From Lysobacteraceae bacterium SCN 69-320 (GTDB lineage Bacteria; Pseudomonadota; Gammaproteobacteria; Xanthomonadales; Rhodanobacteraceae), in contig MEFP01000009.1 of the NCBI GenBank assembly GCA_001725155.1, positions 62,001-126,000 of the forward strand: a stretch of DNA of 64,000 bases, written 5' to 3'. Position 1 is the stretch's first letter. The number at the start of each line of letters is the position of its first letter. The position numbers were made by a program, and so were the translations under genes. This document shows, in pieces, positions 54,445 through 62,423 of this stretch. The notes under the pieces were generated by a model. It ran no database searches and was not told the origin of the DNA. It worked only from the letters and a program-made list of their open reading frames with translations.

Positions 54445-54885
54445 TCAGTCGTCGTAACGGTCGTAGTAGCGATCGCGGTCGTAGTAGCGGTCGTCACGGT
54501 CGTAGTAGCGATTGCTGGCGCGATAGTAGTAGCGATCGTCCCGGTCGTAGCGGTCGTAGTAGCGTTCGACGCGGCGCACGACGACCGGACGGTGGTGACG
54601 GATCACCGGGCGATAGGCCGGATACGGCGCGTAGTAGCTGGTATGGCGGTACGGGCCGCGATAGCCGTCGTAGTAGCCGTAGCTGCCGTAGTAAGGACGG
54701 TAGTTCGAGTAGTAGCCGCCCCAGTGGCCGCCACCCCAGTTGGAGTAGCTGATGCCGTAGCCCGGACCACCGAAGCTGATGCTGACATGGTCGCGGGCCG
54801 AGGCCGCCGCGCCGAAGCCCAGAGCGGCCAGCGCGACGAGGACAAGAACGATGCGACGGAACGATTGTGCGGTATGGGCATGCAT
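54445..54885 (-). CDS. Exported Tyr/Asp/Arg-rich low-complexity protein
   Basis: A 146-residue protein: signal peptide (about 1-30, ending ASA), then a Gly/Tyr/Ser-rich part (GGGHWGGYYSNYRPYYGSYG), a His/Pro/Val hinge (PVIRHHRPVVVRRVE), and a C-terminal tail made of DRYYDRD-like repeats. Tyr, Asp and Arg make up most of the last 45 residues. No family was recognised; such proteins may form coacervates or coat surfaces, which is speculation. Bounded by a near-consensus promoter and an intrinsic terminator, so a single-gene unit. Confidence 0.8.
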   Translation of the reverse strand: MHAHTAQSFRRIVLVLVALAALGFGAAASARDHVSISFGGPGYGISYSNWGGGHWGGYYSNYRPYYGSYGYYDGYRGPYRHTSYYAPYPAYRPVIRHHRPVVVRRVERYYDRYDRDDRYYYRASNRYYDRDDRYYDRDRYYDRYDD

Positions 54886-54942
54886 GATGGTGGTCCTGCG
54901 TAATTGCGGCTCGCATGCTGGGGTCGTACGGCTGAATCCGCG

Positions 54943-54970
54943 CTTATTGGATCGGCCGCCGTCTTGTCAA
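54943..54970 (-). promoter_or_regulatory. Sigma70 promoter of the Tyr/Asp-rich gene
   Basis: Minus strand: TTGACA (54970-54965), 16-bp spacer, AATAAG (54948-54943). The start codon is at 54885, so the leader is about 50 bases, with an AGGA ribosome site. Confidence 0.65.
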
Positions 54971-55162
54971 CGCCTGTGAACGCTTGATCCGAATGGCGCA
55001 AACGGCGCTGTCATGCGGTTTTCGCGAGACCGGTCGATGGCGCGGCAAGCGCCGCGCGGCCCGCGCGCAGGCGGGCACGACAGTGCGAGCGCGCCCATCC
55101 CGTCTGTGGCCGGCGCGCATTTCCAACGAATTTCTAACGATTCGGTGGAACGACCGGCGCAC

Positions 55163-57292
55163 TCAGCCGCGCCGCAGTTCCCAGGCGCGATGGATGCGCG
55201 CGTTGCGCTCGAAGTCGAACGGGATCGTGCTCGCGCTGATCTCGCGGACGTCGAGACCGGCCAGTGCCTCGGTGTCCAGGCGGAAGCGGCGGAAGTTGTT
55301 CGAGAACAGGATCAGCCCACCCGGCGCCAGGCGCGCGGCGCACTGCTGCAGCAGGCGGACATGGTCGCGCTGCACGTCGAAATCCTCGGCGCGCTTGGAA
55401 TTGGAAAAGGTGGGCGGGTCGACGTAGATCAGGTCGTACTCGGCGCGGTCCTGCTCGACGAAGGCCAGCGCGTCGGACTGCACGAGCCGGTGCCGCGCGC
55501 CGGTGAAGCCGTTCAGCGCGAGATTGCGCGACGCCCATTCGAGATAGGTCGTCGACAGGTCGACGCTGGTCGTGCTCGCCGCGCCGCCGGCCGCCGCATA
55601 GACGCTGACCGCGCCGGTATAGCAGAACAGGTTCAGGAAGCGCGTGCCACGCGCGAGCTCGCGCACGCGCTGGCGCAGCGGCCGGTGATCGAGGAACAGG
55701 CCTGTGTCGAGGTAGTCCCAGAGGTTGACGAGAAACTGCAGGCCGCCTTCCTGCACGGTCAGGTAGTCGCCGCGCTGGGCCAGACGGCCGTACTTCTCGC
55801 CGCCCTTGCCGCGATAGCGCTGCTTCAGCGCGATGCGCTCGCGCGGCACGCCGAAGGTCTCGCCGGCCACGCGCACGATCTCGCGCCAGCGCTGCTGCGC
55901 CGTGTCGGCGTCGATCGAGGCCGGCGCCTGGTATTCCTGGATGTGCAGATGATCGCCGTAGACGTCGATCGCCGCGGCGTATTCGGGCAGGTCCGCGTCG
56001 TAGATGCGGTAGCAGCTGACGCCTTCGCGCTCCAGGCGCTTGCGCAGATGGCGCCGGTTCTTGTCGAGACGGTTCTTCAGCATCTGTGCGCCGGCCGACA
56101 GCGGCCTGGCTTCGCGCGGCATAGCTGGCGCCGCGGCCGCGGCGAGATCGAAGTTCAGCAGCTGGCATTCGAGCGCGCCGTTGTAGACCGCATAACGCTT
56201 GCTCGCGCGCAGACCGATGGCACGACCCAGTTCGGCCTCCGAGGTGATCACGCTGGCCTGCCAGCCGGCGAACTCCTGGCGCAAGGTATCGCCGAGCAGA
56301 CGATACAGCGGTGCAAGTTCCTCGACGTCGCCCAGACGCTGGCCGTACGGTGGATTGGTGATGACCAGACCGCCGGCCTCGCAGGCCTGCGGCCGCTTCA
56401 GATGCGTCAGGGACTGGCGATGCAGATGCACGAAACCGGCGACACCGGCCTGCTGTGCGTTGTGGCGCGCGTCTTCGAGCGCCTGCGCATCCTCGTCGTA
56501 GCCGAAGAATTTCGGCGCCAGCGCGGTCAGGCCGCGCTGCGCGCGCTCGTCGACCTCGGCGCGCAGGCGCTGCCACAGCGCCGCGTCGTGCCCCAGCCAG
56601 CCGTCTACGCCGTAGTAATCGCGCTTCCAGCCCGGCGCGACGTCGGCGGCCATCCAGGCCGCCTCGATCAGCAGTGTGCCCGAACCGCAGAGCGGATCGA
56701 CCAGCGCGCCGCCGGCCGCATGCACGGCCGGCCATTGCGCGCGCAGCAGCAGCGCCGCGGCGAGGTTTTCCTTCAGCGAGGCCTTGCCGTGGCCGCGGCG
56801 CCAGCCACGCTGGTGCAGCGGTGCGCCGGACAGGTCCAGCGACAGGGTGCCGCGCTCGCGCCGCAGCAGCAGGTTCAGGCGCACATCGGGGCGTTCGGTG
56901 TCGACGTCCGGCCGCGTGCCGGTACGGCGGCGGAACTGGTCGACGAGCGCGTCCTTGACCCGCTGCACCGCATAGTGGCTGTGGCTGACGCCGCGCGTCG
57001 CACCTACCGCGTCGATCGCGAAGCTTCCGGCGTCGGCCAGATGCGTGGAAAAATCCACGCCGGCGACGCCGTCGTACAGCGCTTCGCCGTCGCCCGCGTC
57101 GAACTCGGCCAGGGGCAGCAGGATGCGGCTGGCCAGACGCGACCAGAGACAGGCGCGATAGGCGGTTTCGAGGCTGCCGCTGAAATGCACGCCGGCCAGC
57201 GCCTCGCGGGCATCATTGGCGCCCAGCGCTGCGAGTTCGTCGCGCAACAGGTATTCCAGCCCCTTCGGGCAGGTCGCAAACAGTTTGAGCAC
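55163..57292 (-). CDS. rlmL: Bifunctional 23S rRNA methyltransferase RlmKL
   Basis: A 709-residue fusion enzyme that makes m2G2445 and m7G2069 in 23S rRNA. A THUMP domain (about 45-160) precedes the RlmL methyltransferase with DPLCGSGTLLIEAAWMA and the catalytic TNPPYGQRLG. The RlmK part follows (about 400-709), with LKQRYRGKGGEKYGRL, LNLFCYTGAVSVYAA and VDPPTFSNSKRAEDFD. The fusion is normal in gammaproteobacteria. GTG start at 57292; the hydrolase gene ends 4 bp upstream, so they are probably co-transcribed. Confidence 0.97.
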   Translation of the reverse strand: MLKLFATCPKGLEYLLRDELAALGANDAREALAGVHFSGSLETAYRACLWSRLASRILLPLAEFDAGDGEALYDGVAGVDFSTHLADAGSFAIDAVGATRGVSHSHYAVQRVKDALVDQFRRRTGTRPDVDTERPDVRLNLLLRRERGTLSLDLSGAPLHQRGWRRGHGKASLKENLAAALLLRAQWPAVHAAGGALVDPLCGSGTLLIEAAWMAADVAPGWKRDYYGVDGWLGHDAALWQRLRAEVDERAQRGLTALAPKFFGYDEDAQALEDARHNAQQAGVAGFVHLHRQSLTHLKRPQACEAGGLVITNPPYGQRLGDVEELAPLYRLLGDTLRQEFAGWQASVITSEAELGRAIGLRASKRYAVYNGALECQLLNFDLAAAAAPAMPREARPLSAGAQMLKNRLDKNRRHLRKRLEREGVSCYRIYDADLPEYAAAIDVYGDHLHIQEYQAPASIDADTAQQRWREIVRVAGETFGVPRERIALKQRYRGKGGEKYGRLAQRGDYLTVQEGGLQFLVNLWDYLDTGLFLDHRPLRQRVRELARGTRFLNLFCYTGAVSVYAAAGGAASTTSVDLSTTYLEWASRNLALNGFTGARHRLVQSDALAFVEQDRAEYDLIYVDPPTFSNSKRAEDFDVQRDHVRLLQQCAARLAPGGLILFSNNFRRFRLDTEALAGLDVREISASTIPFDFERNARIHRAWELRRG

Positions 57293-57296
57293 GCGT

Positions 57297-57848
57297 TTAC
57301 TCGGCGATGTCGGCGAGAGCGGCCAGATCCGGCTCGGCTTCGATCGCGGACAGGAACAGACGGAAATGTTCGGCGATCAGTTCGACGTGATCGGCCAGGC
57401 GATGCGAATCGGGCACCATCAGCAAGGTTGCGCGGCGCTGCCGCGCGAAGGCGACGACTTCGGCCGCCGGGCAGATCTCGTCGTTCCAGCCGTGCACGAT
57501 GCTGATCGGCACATGGGCTGCATCGAAGGCCTGGGGATAGCCCGGAATTTCCAGCGGCAGCGCGATCAGGAACAGACCGGCGACTGCCATCTCGGTCGAC
57601 GCCAGTCCCGAAACGAAGGCGCCCATGCTGGAACCCACCAGAATGGTGCGTTCGCCGGGACGCAGCTTGTGGCGCAGGCGCGCGATGCGCGGGTCGATGC
57701 AGGCGACCATGCCGCGGGCGTCGAGATCGCGATAGTCGGCGCGGCTCGCACGCCAGCCGGCAGCCACGGCGACGGCGGCCAGCGCCTTGACCTTGGTGCC
57801 TTCCGGACCGCTGTCGGAACCATGCGACAGGATGACGTGGCCTTTCAT
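57297..57848 (-). CDS. Small alpha/beta hydrolase
   Basis: A 183-residue serine hydrolase. ILSHGSDSGPEGTKV (about 6-20) gives the oxyanion loop, VGSSMGAFVSGL (about 71-82) the nucleophile elbow, HGWNDEICP (about 118-126) the acid and PDSHRLADHVE (about 145-155) the histidine. It resembles YqiA/dienelactone-type small esterases; the substrate is unknown. ATG at 57848 with a TAGCAT/GCGCGCC element. It lies 4 bp before rlmKL. Confidence 0.85.
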   Translation of the reverse strand: MKGHVILSHGSDSGPEGTKVKALAAVAVAAGWRASRADYRDLDARGMVACIDPRIARLRHKLRPGERTILVGSSMGAFVSGLASTEMAVAGLFLIALPLEIPGYPQAFDAAHVPISIVHGWNDEICPAAEVVAFARQRRATLLMVPDSHRLADHVELIAEHFRLFLSAIEAEPDLAALADIAE

Positions 57849-57880
57849 GGATTGTCCTCGCCTGCTGCGCCCTGCGGCCG

Positions 57881-57893
57881 GGCGCGCATGCTA
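57881..57893 (-). promoter_or_regulatory. -10/discriminator of the hydrolase-rlmKL operon
   Basis: Minus strand TAGCAT (57893-57888) followed by GCGCGCC, 32 bp before the ATG. On the plus strand an overlapping TAGCAC (57892-57897) followed by GCGCGGC may serve the divergent amidase gene. Confidence 0.5.
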
Positions 57894-57924
57894 GCACGCG
57901 CGGCGTTGGCAGCCGCCGCGACGC

Positions 57925-58512
57925 ATGCCAGACTGGGCCATGCCTGCCGCCCTCGCCGTCGTCGATCAGCCCCTGCCCTACGTGGCAAGCCTCGAGCGAC
58001 GGCGCAGTGCCGACATCGACCTCGTCGTGATTCATTGCACCGAGCTGCCGGACCTTGCCACCGCGCGCGAATACGGCGAGCGCGTGCTGTACGAATCGGG
58101 CACCGGCAACAGCGGCCATTACTACATCGACGTCGACGGCACGATCTATCGCTACGTCGCTGACGACCGCGTGGCCCATCACACGCGCGGCTACAACGCA
58201 CGCGCGATCGGCATCGAGCTCAGCAACCGCGGCCGCTGGCCGGACTGGCTCGATTCGCGGCAGCAGGCCATGCAGGAACCCTATACAGAAGCGCAGATCG
58301 AGCGCCTGCTCGACCTGCTGCGCCATCTGCGCGCGCAGCATACGAACCTGCGCTGGATCGCCGGCCACGAGGATCTCGACACCGCCGAAGTCGCGGCCAG
58401 CGACGATGCGCGCCTGCGCGTGCGGCGCAAGCGCGATCCGGGCCCGCTGTTTCCCTGGCCGCGGCTGGATCCGCTGGGCCTGCAGCGTCTGTCCGCGGCG
58501 GCGACGCCGTGA
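57925..58512 (+). CDS. N-acetylmuramoyl-L-alanine amidase (Amidase_2/AmpD family)
   Basis: A 195-residue zinc amidase. Motifs: VVIHCTELPD (first zinc His, about 34-43), GNSGHYYIDVDGTIYRYV, VAHHTRGYNARAIGIELSNR (second His) and AGHEDLD...RKRDPGPLFPW (third ligand, Asp). It cleaves the bond between MurNAc and L-Ala in cell-wall fragments. No signal peptide, so a cytosolic recycling role is plausible, as for AmpD. ATG 57940 is an alternative start. The NlpC/P60 gene overlaps its stop (GTGA). Confidence 0.9.
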   Translation: MPDWAMPAALAVVDQPLPYVASLERRRSADIDLVVIHCTELPDLATAREYGERVLYESGTGNSGHYYIDVDGTIYRYVADDRVAHHTRGYNARAIGIELSNRGRWPDWLDSRQQAMQEPYTEAQIERLLDLLRHLRAQHTNLRWIAGHEDLDTAEVAASDDARLRVRRKRDPGPLFPWPRLDPLGLQRLSAAATP

Positions 58513-59012
58513 ACGCGACCGCATCGCGCCAGGCCTTGCGTTTCACCGCGTTGCTGCTGCTCGCGCTGCTGCTGGCCGCCTGCGGTTCACGCACACCGGT
58601 GCGGCCCTCCGCCCTCGCCGCGCCGCGCATCGCGGCCGACCCGAACGACATCCTGTTCCGCGCGATCAGCCTGGTCGGCACACCGTACCGCTACGGCGGC
58701 AATACGCCCGAAAGCGGCTTCGACTGCAGCGGTCTGATCGGCTATGTGTTCTACGACGTGGCCGGCGCGCGCCTGCCGCGCAGCGCCGCGGAGATCGACC
58801 GCCTCGACGCGCCGCCGGTGTCGCGCCAGAAACTCGTGGCCGGCGACCTCGTGTTCTTCCGCGACGGCAGCAGCATCAGCCACATCGGCATCTACGTCGG
58901 CGAAGGCCGTTTCGTGCATGCGCCGAGCCGCGGCGGCACGGTGCGGCTGGATGCCCTGGACGGCGACTACTGGCGCCAGCATTACGTCGGCGCCAAGCGG
59001 CTGATCCGCTGA
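58509..59012 (+). CDS. NlpC/P60 family lipoprotein endopeptidase
   Basis: A 167-residue lipoprotein: lipobox LLAAC (Cys at about 25), then an NlpC/P60 cysteine peptidase with the nucleophile in ESGFDCSGLIGYVF (about 73-86), first His in SISHIGIYVGEGRFVHAPS (about 121-139) and RGGTVRLD. It resembles Spr/MepS-type D,D- or D,L-endopeptidases of peptidoglycan. The GTG start shares 4 bp with the amidase stop, so the two wall enzymes are co-translated. An intrinsic terminator follows at 59072. Confidence 0.92.
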   Translation: MNATASRQALRFTALLLLALLLAACGSRTPVRPSALAAPRIAADPNDILFRAISLVGTPYRYGGNTPESGFDCSGLIGYVFYDVAGARLPRSAAEIDRLDAPPVSRQKLVAGDLVFFRDGSSISHIGIYVGEGRFVHAPSRGGTVRLDALDGDYWRQHYVGAKRLIR

Positions 59013-59060
59013 ACTCGACGGCGGCGACCGCGGTAGTTGCCGTTTCGATCCGGCGTGGCG

Positions 59061-59194
59061 CAATCCCCATGCCCTCCCCGTGAAGGGGAGGGATTTATTT
59101 GCCGGGCCTGCGAAGTGCGTGATTCAAGCTGTCGCGCTCGAGCGGGCCTGATTGAGCCCGCCCCTTCAGGGCAACGCTACGGGTGGGGATCGGG
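59061..59194. repeat. Inverted-repeat element B
   Basis: The left arm (59061-59092) reads CAATCCCCATGCCCTCCCC, loop GTGAA, GGGGAGGG. A degenerate right arm (59157-59194) reads CCCGCCCCTTCAGGGCAACG, then GCTACGGGTGGGGATCGGG. The arms match those of element A at 28.5 kb in order and orientation, with about 64 bp of unrelated sequence between them. Confidence 0.7.
59072..59100 (+). terminator. Intrinsic terminator formed by the left arm of element B
   Basis: CCCTCCCC (59072-59079), loop GTGAA, GGGGAGGG (59085-59092), followed by ATTTATTT. It lies 60 bp after the NlpC/P60 stop. Confidence 0.7.
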
Positions 59195-59281
59195 TGGCCA
59201 TCCCGATCCGGCACGCTCCGCGTCGAAGGGACGCCTTATCCGGCCGATGCCGAGTCGACGGCGCCACGCACGACTTTCTTC

Positions 59282-59770
59282 TCAGTGCGCGTGACCGCCC
59301 GTGCCGTGGGCGTGGCCATGCTGCAGCTCGACCGGCTCTGGCTCGCGCACGTCGGTCAGTTCCACGTCGAACGTGAGCTTCTGGCCGGCCAGCGGATGAT
59401 TCAGGTCGACGTCGATCGCGGTCATGCCGACCTTGAGCACGGTGACGATGCGCTGACCGCCTTCCTTGAGGCTCAGCACGGTCACGTCGCCGACCTTGAG
59501 CTTGGCGGCGCCCTGGAAATACTTCTTCGGCACGCGCTGCTTGGCATCCGGATTGCGCGGACCGTAGGCGTCGGCCGGTTCGACCTCGACCTGGAACTTG
59601 TCGCCGACCGCGCGGCCTTCGAGCGCACGCTCCAGGCCCGGGATGATGTTGCCGTGACCCAGCAGCACAGCCAGCGGCTGACCGCGGTCGCGCGAATTGT
59701 CGACGGTCTCGCCGTCCTCGCCGGTCACGGTGTAATGGAAGCTGACGACCTTGTTCTTCTCGGCGTTCAT
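59282..59770 (-). CDS. slyD: SlyD-type FKBP peptidyl-prolyl isomerase
   Basis: A 162-residue FKBP with inserted-flap (IF) domain. VVSFHYTVTGEDGETVDNS and LLGHGNIIPGLERALEGRAV (about 36-55) form the FKBP core; AYGPRNPDAKQRVPKKYF starts the IF chaperone domain (about 69-120); VDLNHPLAGQKLTFDVELTD closes the core. The tail is HGHAHGTGGHAH, shorter than E. coli SlyD's metal-binding tail but still His-rich, so nickel binding is possible. ATG at 59770 with a TACCAT/GCGCGGC element. Confidence 0.93.
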   Translation of the reverse strand: MNAEKNKVVSFHYTVTGEDGETVDNSRDRGQPLAVLLGHGNIIPGLERALEGRAVGDKFQVEVEPADAYGPRNPDAKQRVPKKYFQGAAKLKVGDVTVLSLKEGGQRIVTVLKVGMTAIDVDLNHPLAGQKLTFDVELTDVREPEPVELQHGHAHGTGGHAH

Positions 59771-59791
59771 GGCGCTACCTGCGGCTCAAAA

Positions 59792-59804
59792 GCCGCGCAT
59801 GGTA
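59792..59804 (-). promoter_or_regulatory. -10/discriminator of the FKBP gene
   Basis: Minus strand TACCAT (59804-59799) followed by GCGCGGC, 21 bp before the ATG. Confidence 0.5.
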
Positions 59805-59823
59805 GCGGCCGCGGCGCGGCGCG

Positions 59824-60390
59824 TCACCTTGCGCTGCGGGGAGGGTCGCCGGCAGCCCCTTCCGCCGCCGGCGCGGTGTCCACGCGGGCGATGCGCCGAC
59901 GCATGCGCTGGCGCAGGGCGTCGCGACGGCGCGCGAGCAGCACGCCGCGCGCCGGACCAGCCGGCGCACCGGCCGCCTCGAGCTCGCGGCGGTAGTTGCA
60001 GAAATCCCGGTAGGCGTCGATGACGTGGCGCAGACGGCGCAGCAGCAGCTCCAGCATGATCGCGTCGTCGAGCAGGCCGATCACGGCGACGTCGTCGGGA
60101 ATCAGGTCTTCCGGATCGGCGAAATAGATCAGGGTACGCAGCACTTCGCGCCGCTCGTCCAGCGGCAGGCACCAGGCCTCGTCCTCCAGCATGAGGATCA
60201 TCTGCTGCACGCAGACCAGGCGCTGGCGCACATAGCTGGGCGCGCTGGCCAGCGGCAAGGTGTCCAGCGCCTCCTTCGCGGTCGCGACGACCTCGAATTC
60301 GTCCATGCAGTCGGCCAGGCGCTCGGCTCGCGCCAGCGCAGCATGGAAACGGGCGATGTCCTCGGCTTCGAGTACGAATGAAATGCGCAC
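59824..60390 (-). CDS. DUF1232 (YkvA) protein
   Basis: A 188-residue protein. LRTLIYFADPEDLIPDDVAV and IGLLDDAIMLELLLRRLRHV (about 85-125) are the DUF1232 signature. A helical N-terminus and a basic, Arg-rich C-terminus flank it. Function unknown; relatives are small membrane-associated proteins, but no clear membrane helix is seen here. It starts with GTG at 60390, directly after its promoter, so the mRNA is probably leaderless. Confidence 0.82.
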   Translation of the reverse strand: MRISFVLEAEDIARFHAALARAERLADCMDEFEVVATAKEALDTLPLASAPSYVRQRLVCVQQMILMLEDEAWCLPLDERREVLRTLIYFADPEDLIPDDVAVIGLLDDAIMLELLLRRLRHVIDAYRDFCNYRRELEAAGAPAGPARGVLLARRRDALRQRMRRRIARVDTAPAAEGAAGDPPRSAR

Positions 60391-60398
60391 GGCGCGCG

Positions 60399-60427
60399 AG
60401 CCTACGCGCGGCCGCCGCGAGCGTCAA
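60399..60427 (-). promoter_or_regulatory. Promoter of the DUF1232 gene, probably leaderless
   Basis: Minus strand: TTGACG (60427-60422), 17-bp spacer, TAGGCT (60404-60399), CGCGCGCC, then GTG (60390). Confidence 0.6.
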
Positions 60428-60576
60428 AAGCCGCCAGTCCTGCGGCAGTTCCGCCGCGAGCCGCAGCCGCGAAACCGCGCGCGGCGGTTAGCGCCGCGTG
60501 GCGGCGCACACACGCCAGCACAGCGCCGCACTGCGGTAGCGCGCCCGGAAACCGGACAAACCGGCCTGCGGTGCAC

Positions 60577-60590
60577 TAGGCTGGCGCGCC
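60577..60590 (+). promoter_or_regulatory. -10/discriminator of the DUF6265 gene
   Basis: TAGGCT (60577-60582) followed by GGCGCGCC (60583-60590), 22 bp before the ATG. Confidence 0.5.
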
Positions 60591-60612
60591 AGGTTGCCGT
60601 TGAGGTCCCGCC

Positions 60613-61074
60613 ATGCCGCTGCTGCGCGCCGTCGCCGTTGTGCTGATGCTGTCTTGCGCGCCGGCCGCGGCGCTGGAACCGCCGGCCTGGCTGGCCGGCC
60701 ACTGGCGCAGCGAGCAGGACGGCCGCATCACCGACGAGGTCTGGCTGGCGCCGGCGCAGGGACTGATGACCGGCATGAGCCGCAGCCTCGGCGGCCCGCG
60801 CCCGTTCTTCGAATTCCTGCGCATCGAGCAGCGCGGCGTCGAGGTCCACTACCTGGCCCAGCCGCGCGGCGGCGCGGCGACGGAATTCCGCGCCGTGCAG
60901 GCCGATGCCGACAGCGCGGTGTTCGAGAACCCGACGCACGATTTCCCGCAGCGAATCGTCTACGAACGCCGCGCCGACGGCGGTCTGGCCGCACGCATCG
61001 AGGGCACGATCGACGGCAAGCACCGCGTGGAGCGCTGGGACTATCGTCGCGTGAGCGCGCCGGAGGCCGACTAG
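60613..61074 (+). CDS. Exported DUF6265 protein
   Basis: A 153-residue protein with a signal peptide (1-20, ending PAAA). LAGHWRSEQDGRITDEVWLA (about 28-47), GLMTGMSRSL, FEFLRIEQ and FENPTHDFPQRIVYERR (about 104-120) match the DUF6265 pattern: a small lipocalin-like beta barrel. Function unknown. GAGG precedes the ATG. Confidence 0.85.
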   Translation: MPLLRAVAVVLMLSCAPAAALEPPAWLAGHWRSEQDGRITDEVWLAPAQGLMTGMSRSLGGPRPFFEFLRIEQRGVEVHYLAQPRGGAATEFRAVQADADSAVFENPTHDFPQRIVYERRADGGLAARIEGTIDGKHRVERWDYRRVSAPEAD

Positions 61075-61156
61075 CGCGATGTTCCCGAGCCCTCGCTGCG
61101 CGGCATTGCGCATGGCGGGGATCAGACGGCACCGGTCATCGCCGGCGCACGCTCGC

Positions 61157-61723
61157 TCAGCGTAGACAGGGAGCGACGATCTCGCGTATCGCTGCCTGCT
61201 GCCCGTCCAGCGCGAGTTCGGCCTGGAATGCCGCGCTTTTCTTGTCCGGCGCGGCGACCGACAGACGCAGGCGCTTGGCGTCGGGCGCGGTGACCGCGCG
61301 CAGGAGCTTGTCGAAACCGTCGGGCTTGCGGTTGTCCTGGCTGCGGCCAAAGATGAAGCCGTCGCCGTCCACGCCGTACCAGCCGTTGATGCCGCCGTTG
61401 ACGTTGAGACCGGTGCCGCGCGTGTCGACGCTCCACTGGGCGGCGTCGTGCTCGGTGCCGAAACCGTCGGGGCCTTCGAACTGATCCAGCGGGAAGCCGC
61501 CGGCCGGTTCGTCCCTGGTCAGCACGACCTCGATGTTCAGCGAGCCGTTCGTCGCCGGATGACACGAGAACTCGAACTGCACCGGCGCGAGCTGCACGTT
61601 GCCGACGTGCGCGCTGCCGGAAAACCGCTGCTTGCGCAGCAGCGCGCCGTCCTCGGCGAGCGCCGGCAGCGCAACGGCCGCAAGGACCAGAAAACCCATA
61701 CCGATGTGCCACGTCCGCCGCAT
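61157..61723 (-). CDS. Exported protein of unknown function
   Basis: A 188-residue protein with a signal peptide (1 to about 24, LAAVALPALAE). The mature part is beta-rich (SAHVGNVQLAPVQFEFSCHP, SLNIEVVLTRDEPAGGFPLD, RGTGLNVNGGINGWYGVDGD) with one cysteine pair (C54 and the near-terminal C187) that could close a disulfide. No family was recognised. ATG 61723 has GGAGG six bases upstream, an unusually strong ribosome site for this window. Confidence 0.72.
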   Translation of the reverse strand: MRRTWHIGMGFLVLAAVALPALAEDGALLRKQRFSGSAHVGNVQLAPVQFEFSCHPATNGSLNIEVVLTRDEPAGGFPLDQFEGPDGFGTEHDAAQWSVDTRGTGLNVNGGINGWYGVDGDGFIFGRSQDNRKPDGFDKLLRAVTAPDAKRLRLSVAAPDKKSAAFQAELALDGQQAAIREIVAPCLR

Positions 61724-61857
61724 AGCTGCCTCCGTCCGTCCCGGGATCGGCGCATGGTCGCGCAGCGGCGCTTTCGGCACAACGCGCGCGACTTCCGGCA
61801 CTGGGTCAACAGCGGCGCCGGCGCGCAGGCTGCGGCTTCCGCGATCGAGGATTCCGC

Positions 61858-62310
61858 ATGCGCCACGAACAAGCCTGGCAGGACGCTCAACGTATCGACA
61901 CGCTGGTCCAGGCGGTCTACGCCTGCATCTCCGGCGCGGCCGGCGCGCCGCGCGACTGGGACCGCTTCCGCGCGCTGCATCGGCCCGACGCACGCAGCCT
62001 GCGCACGGTCATCGACGCGGACGGGACACCGCGCGCGGAAAGTTTCAGCGTCGAGGAATACATCGCCAACGTCACGCCGTTCTTCGCGCAGAATGCGTTC
62101 TTCGAGATCGAGACGGGCCAGCGCGTCGAACGCTTCGGCCAGGTCGCCCATGTCTGGAGCCGCTACGAGGCGCGCGTCGCGCCGGATGCGCCCGACCTGC
62201 TCAAGCGCGGCGCGAATTCGATCCAGCTGTTTCACGACGGCGCGCGCTGGTGGATCGCCTCGACGGTCTGGGACAACGAGCGCGACGGATTGCGTTTCGA
62301 GCTGTTCTGA
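61858..62310 (+). CDS. NTF2/SnoaL-like protein
   Basis: A 150-residue protein. IDTLVQAVYACISGAAGAPR, a catalytic-pocket-like RFRALHRPDARS, SVEEYIANVTPFF, GQVAHVWSRYEAR and GANSIQLFHDGARWWIASTV fit the cone-shaped NTF2-like fold. No signal peptide. The activity is unknown. ATG 61858 follows GAGGA. Confidence 0.78.
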   Translation: MRHEQAWQDAQRIDTLVQAVYACISGAAGAPRDWDRFRALHRPDARSLRTVIDADGTPRAESFSVEEYIANVTPFFAQNAFFEIETGQRVERFGQVAHVWSRYEARVAPDAPDLLKRGANSIQLFHDGARWWIASTVWDNERDGLRFELF

Positions 62311-62423
62311 AGGCTGCGCGCCGCGTCGGCATGAACCGCCTCTGACGCGCGCGCCTGGCCGCGCTTGCCAGCCTGGTCGCGGCTGCGCCAGCCTGCGCCG
62401 AGGTCGTGAAGCAAGGAGCGCCG

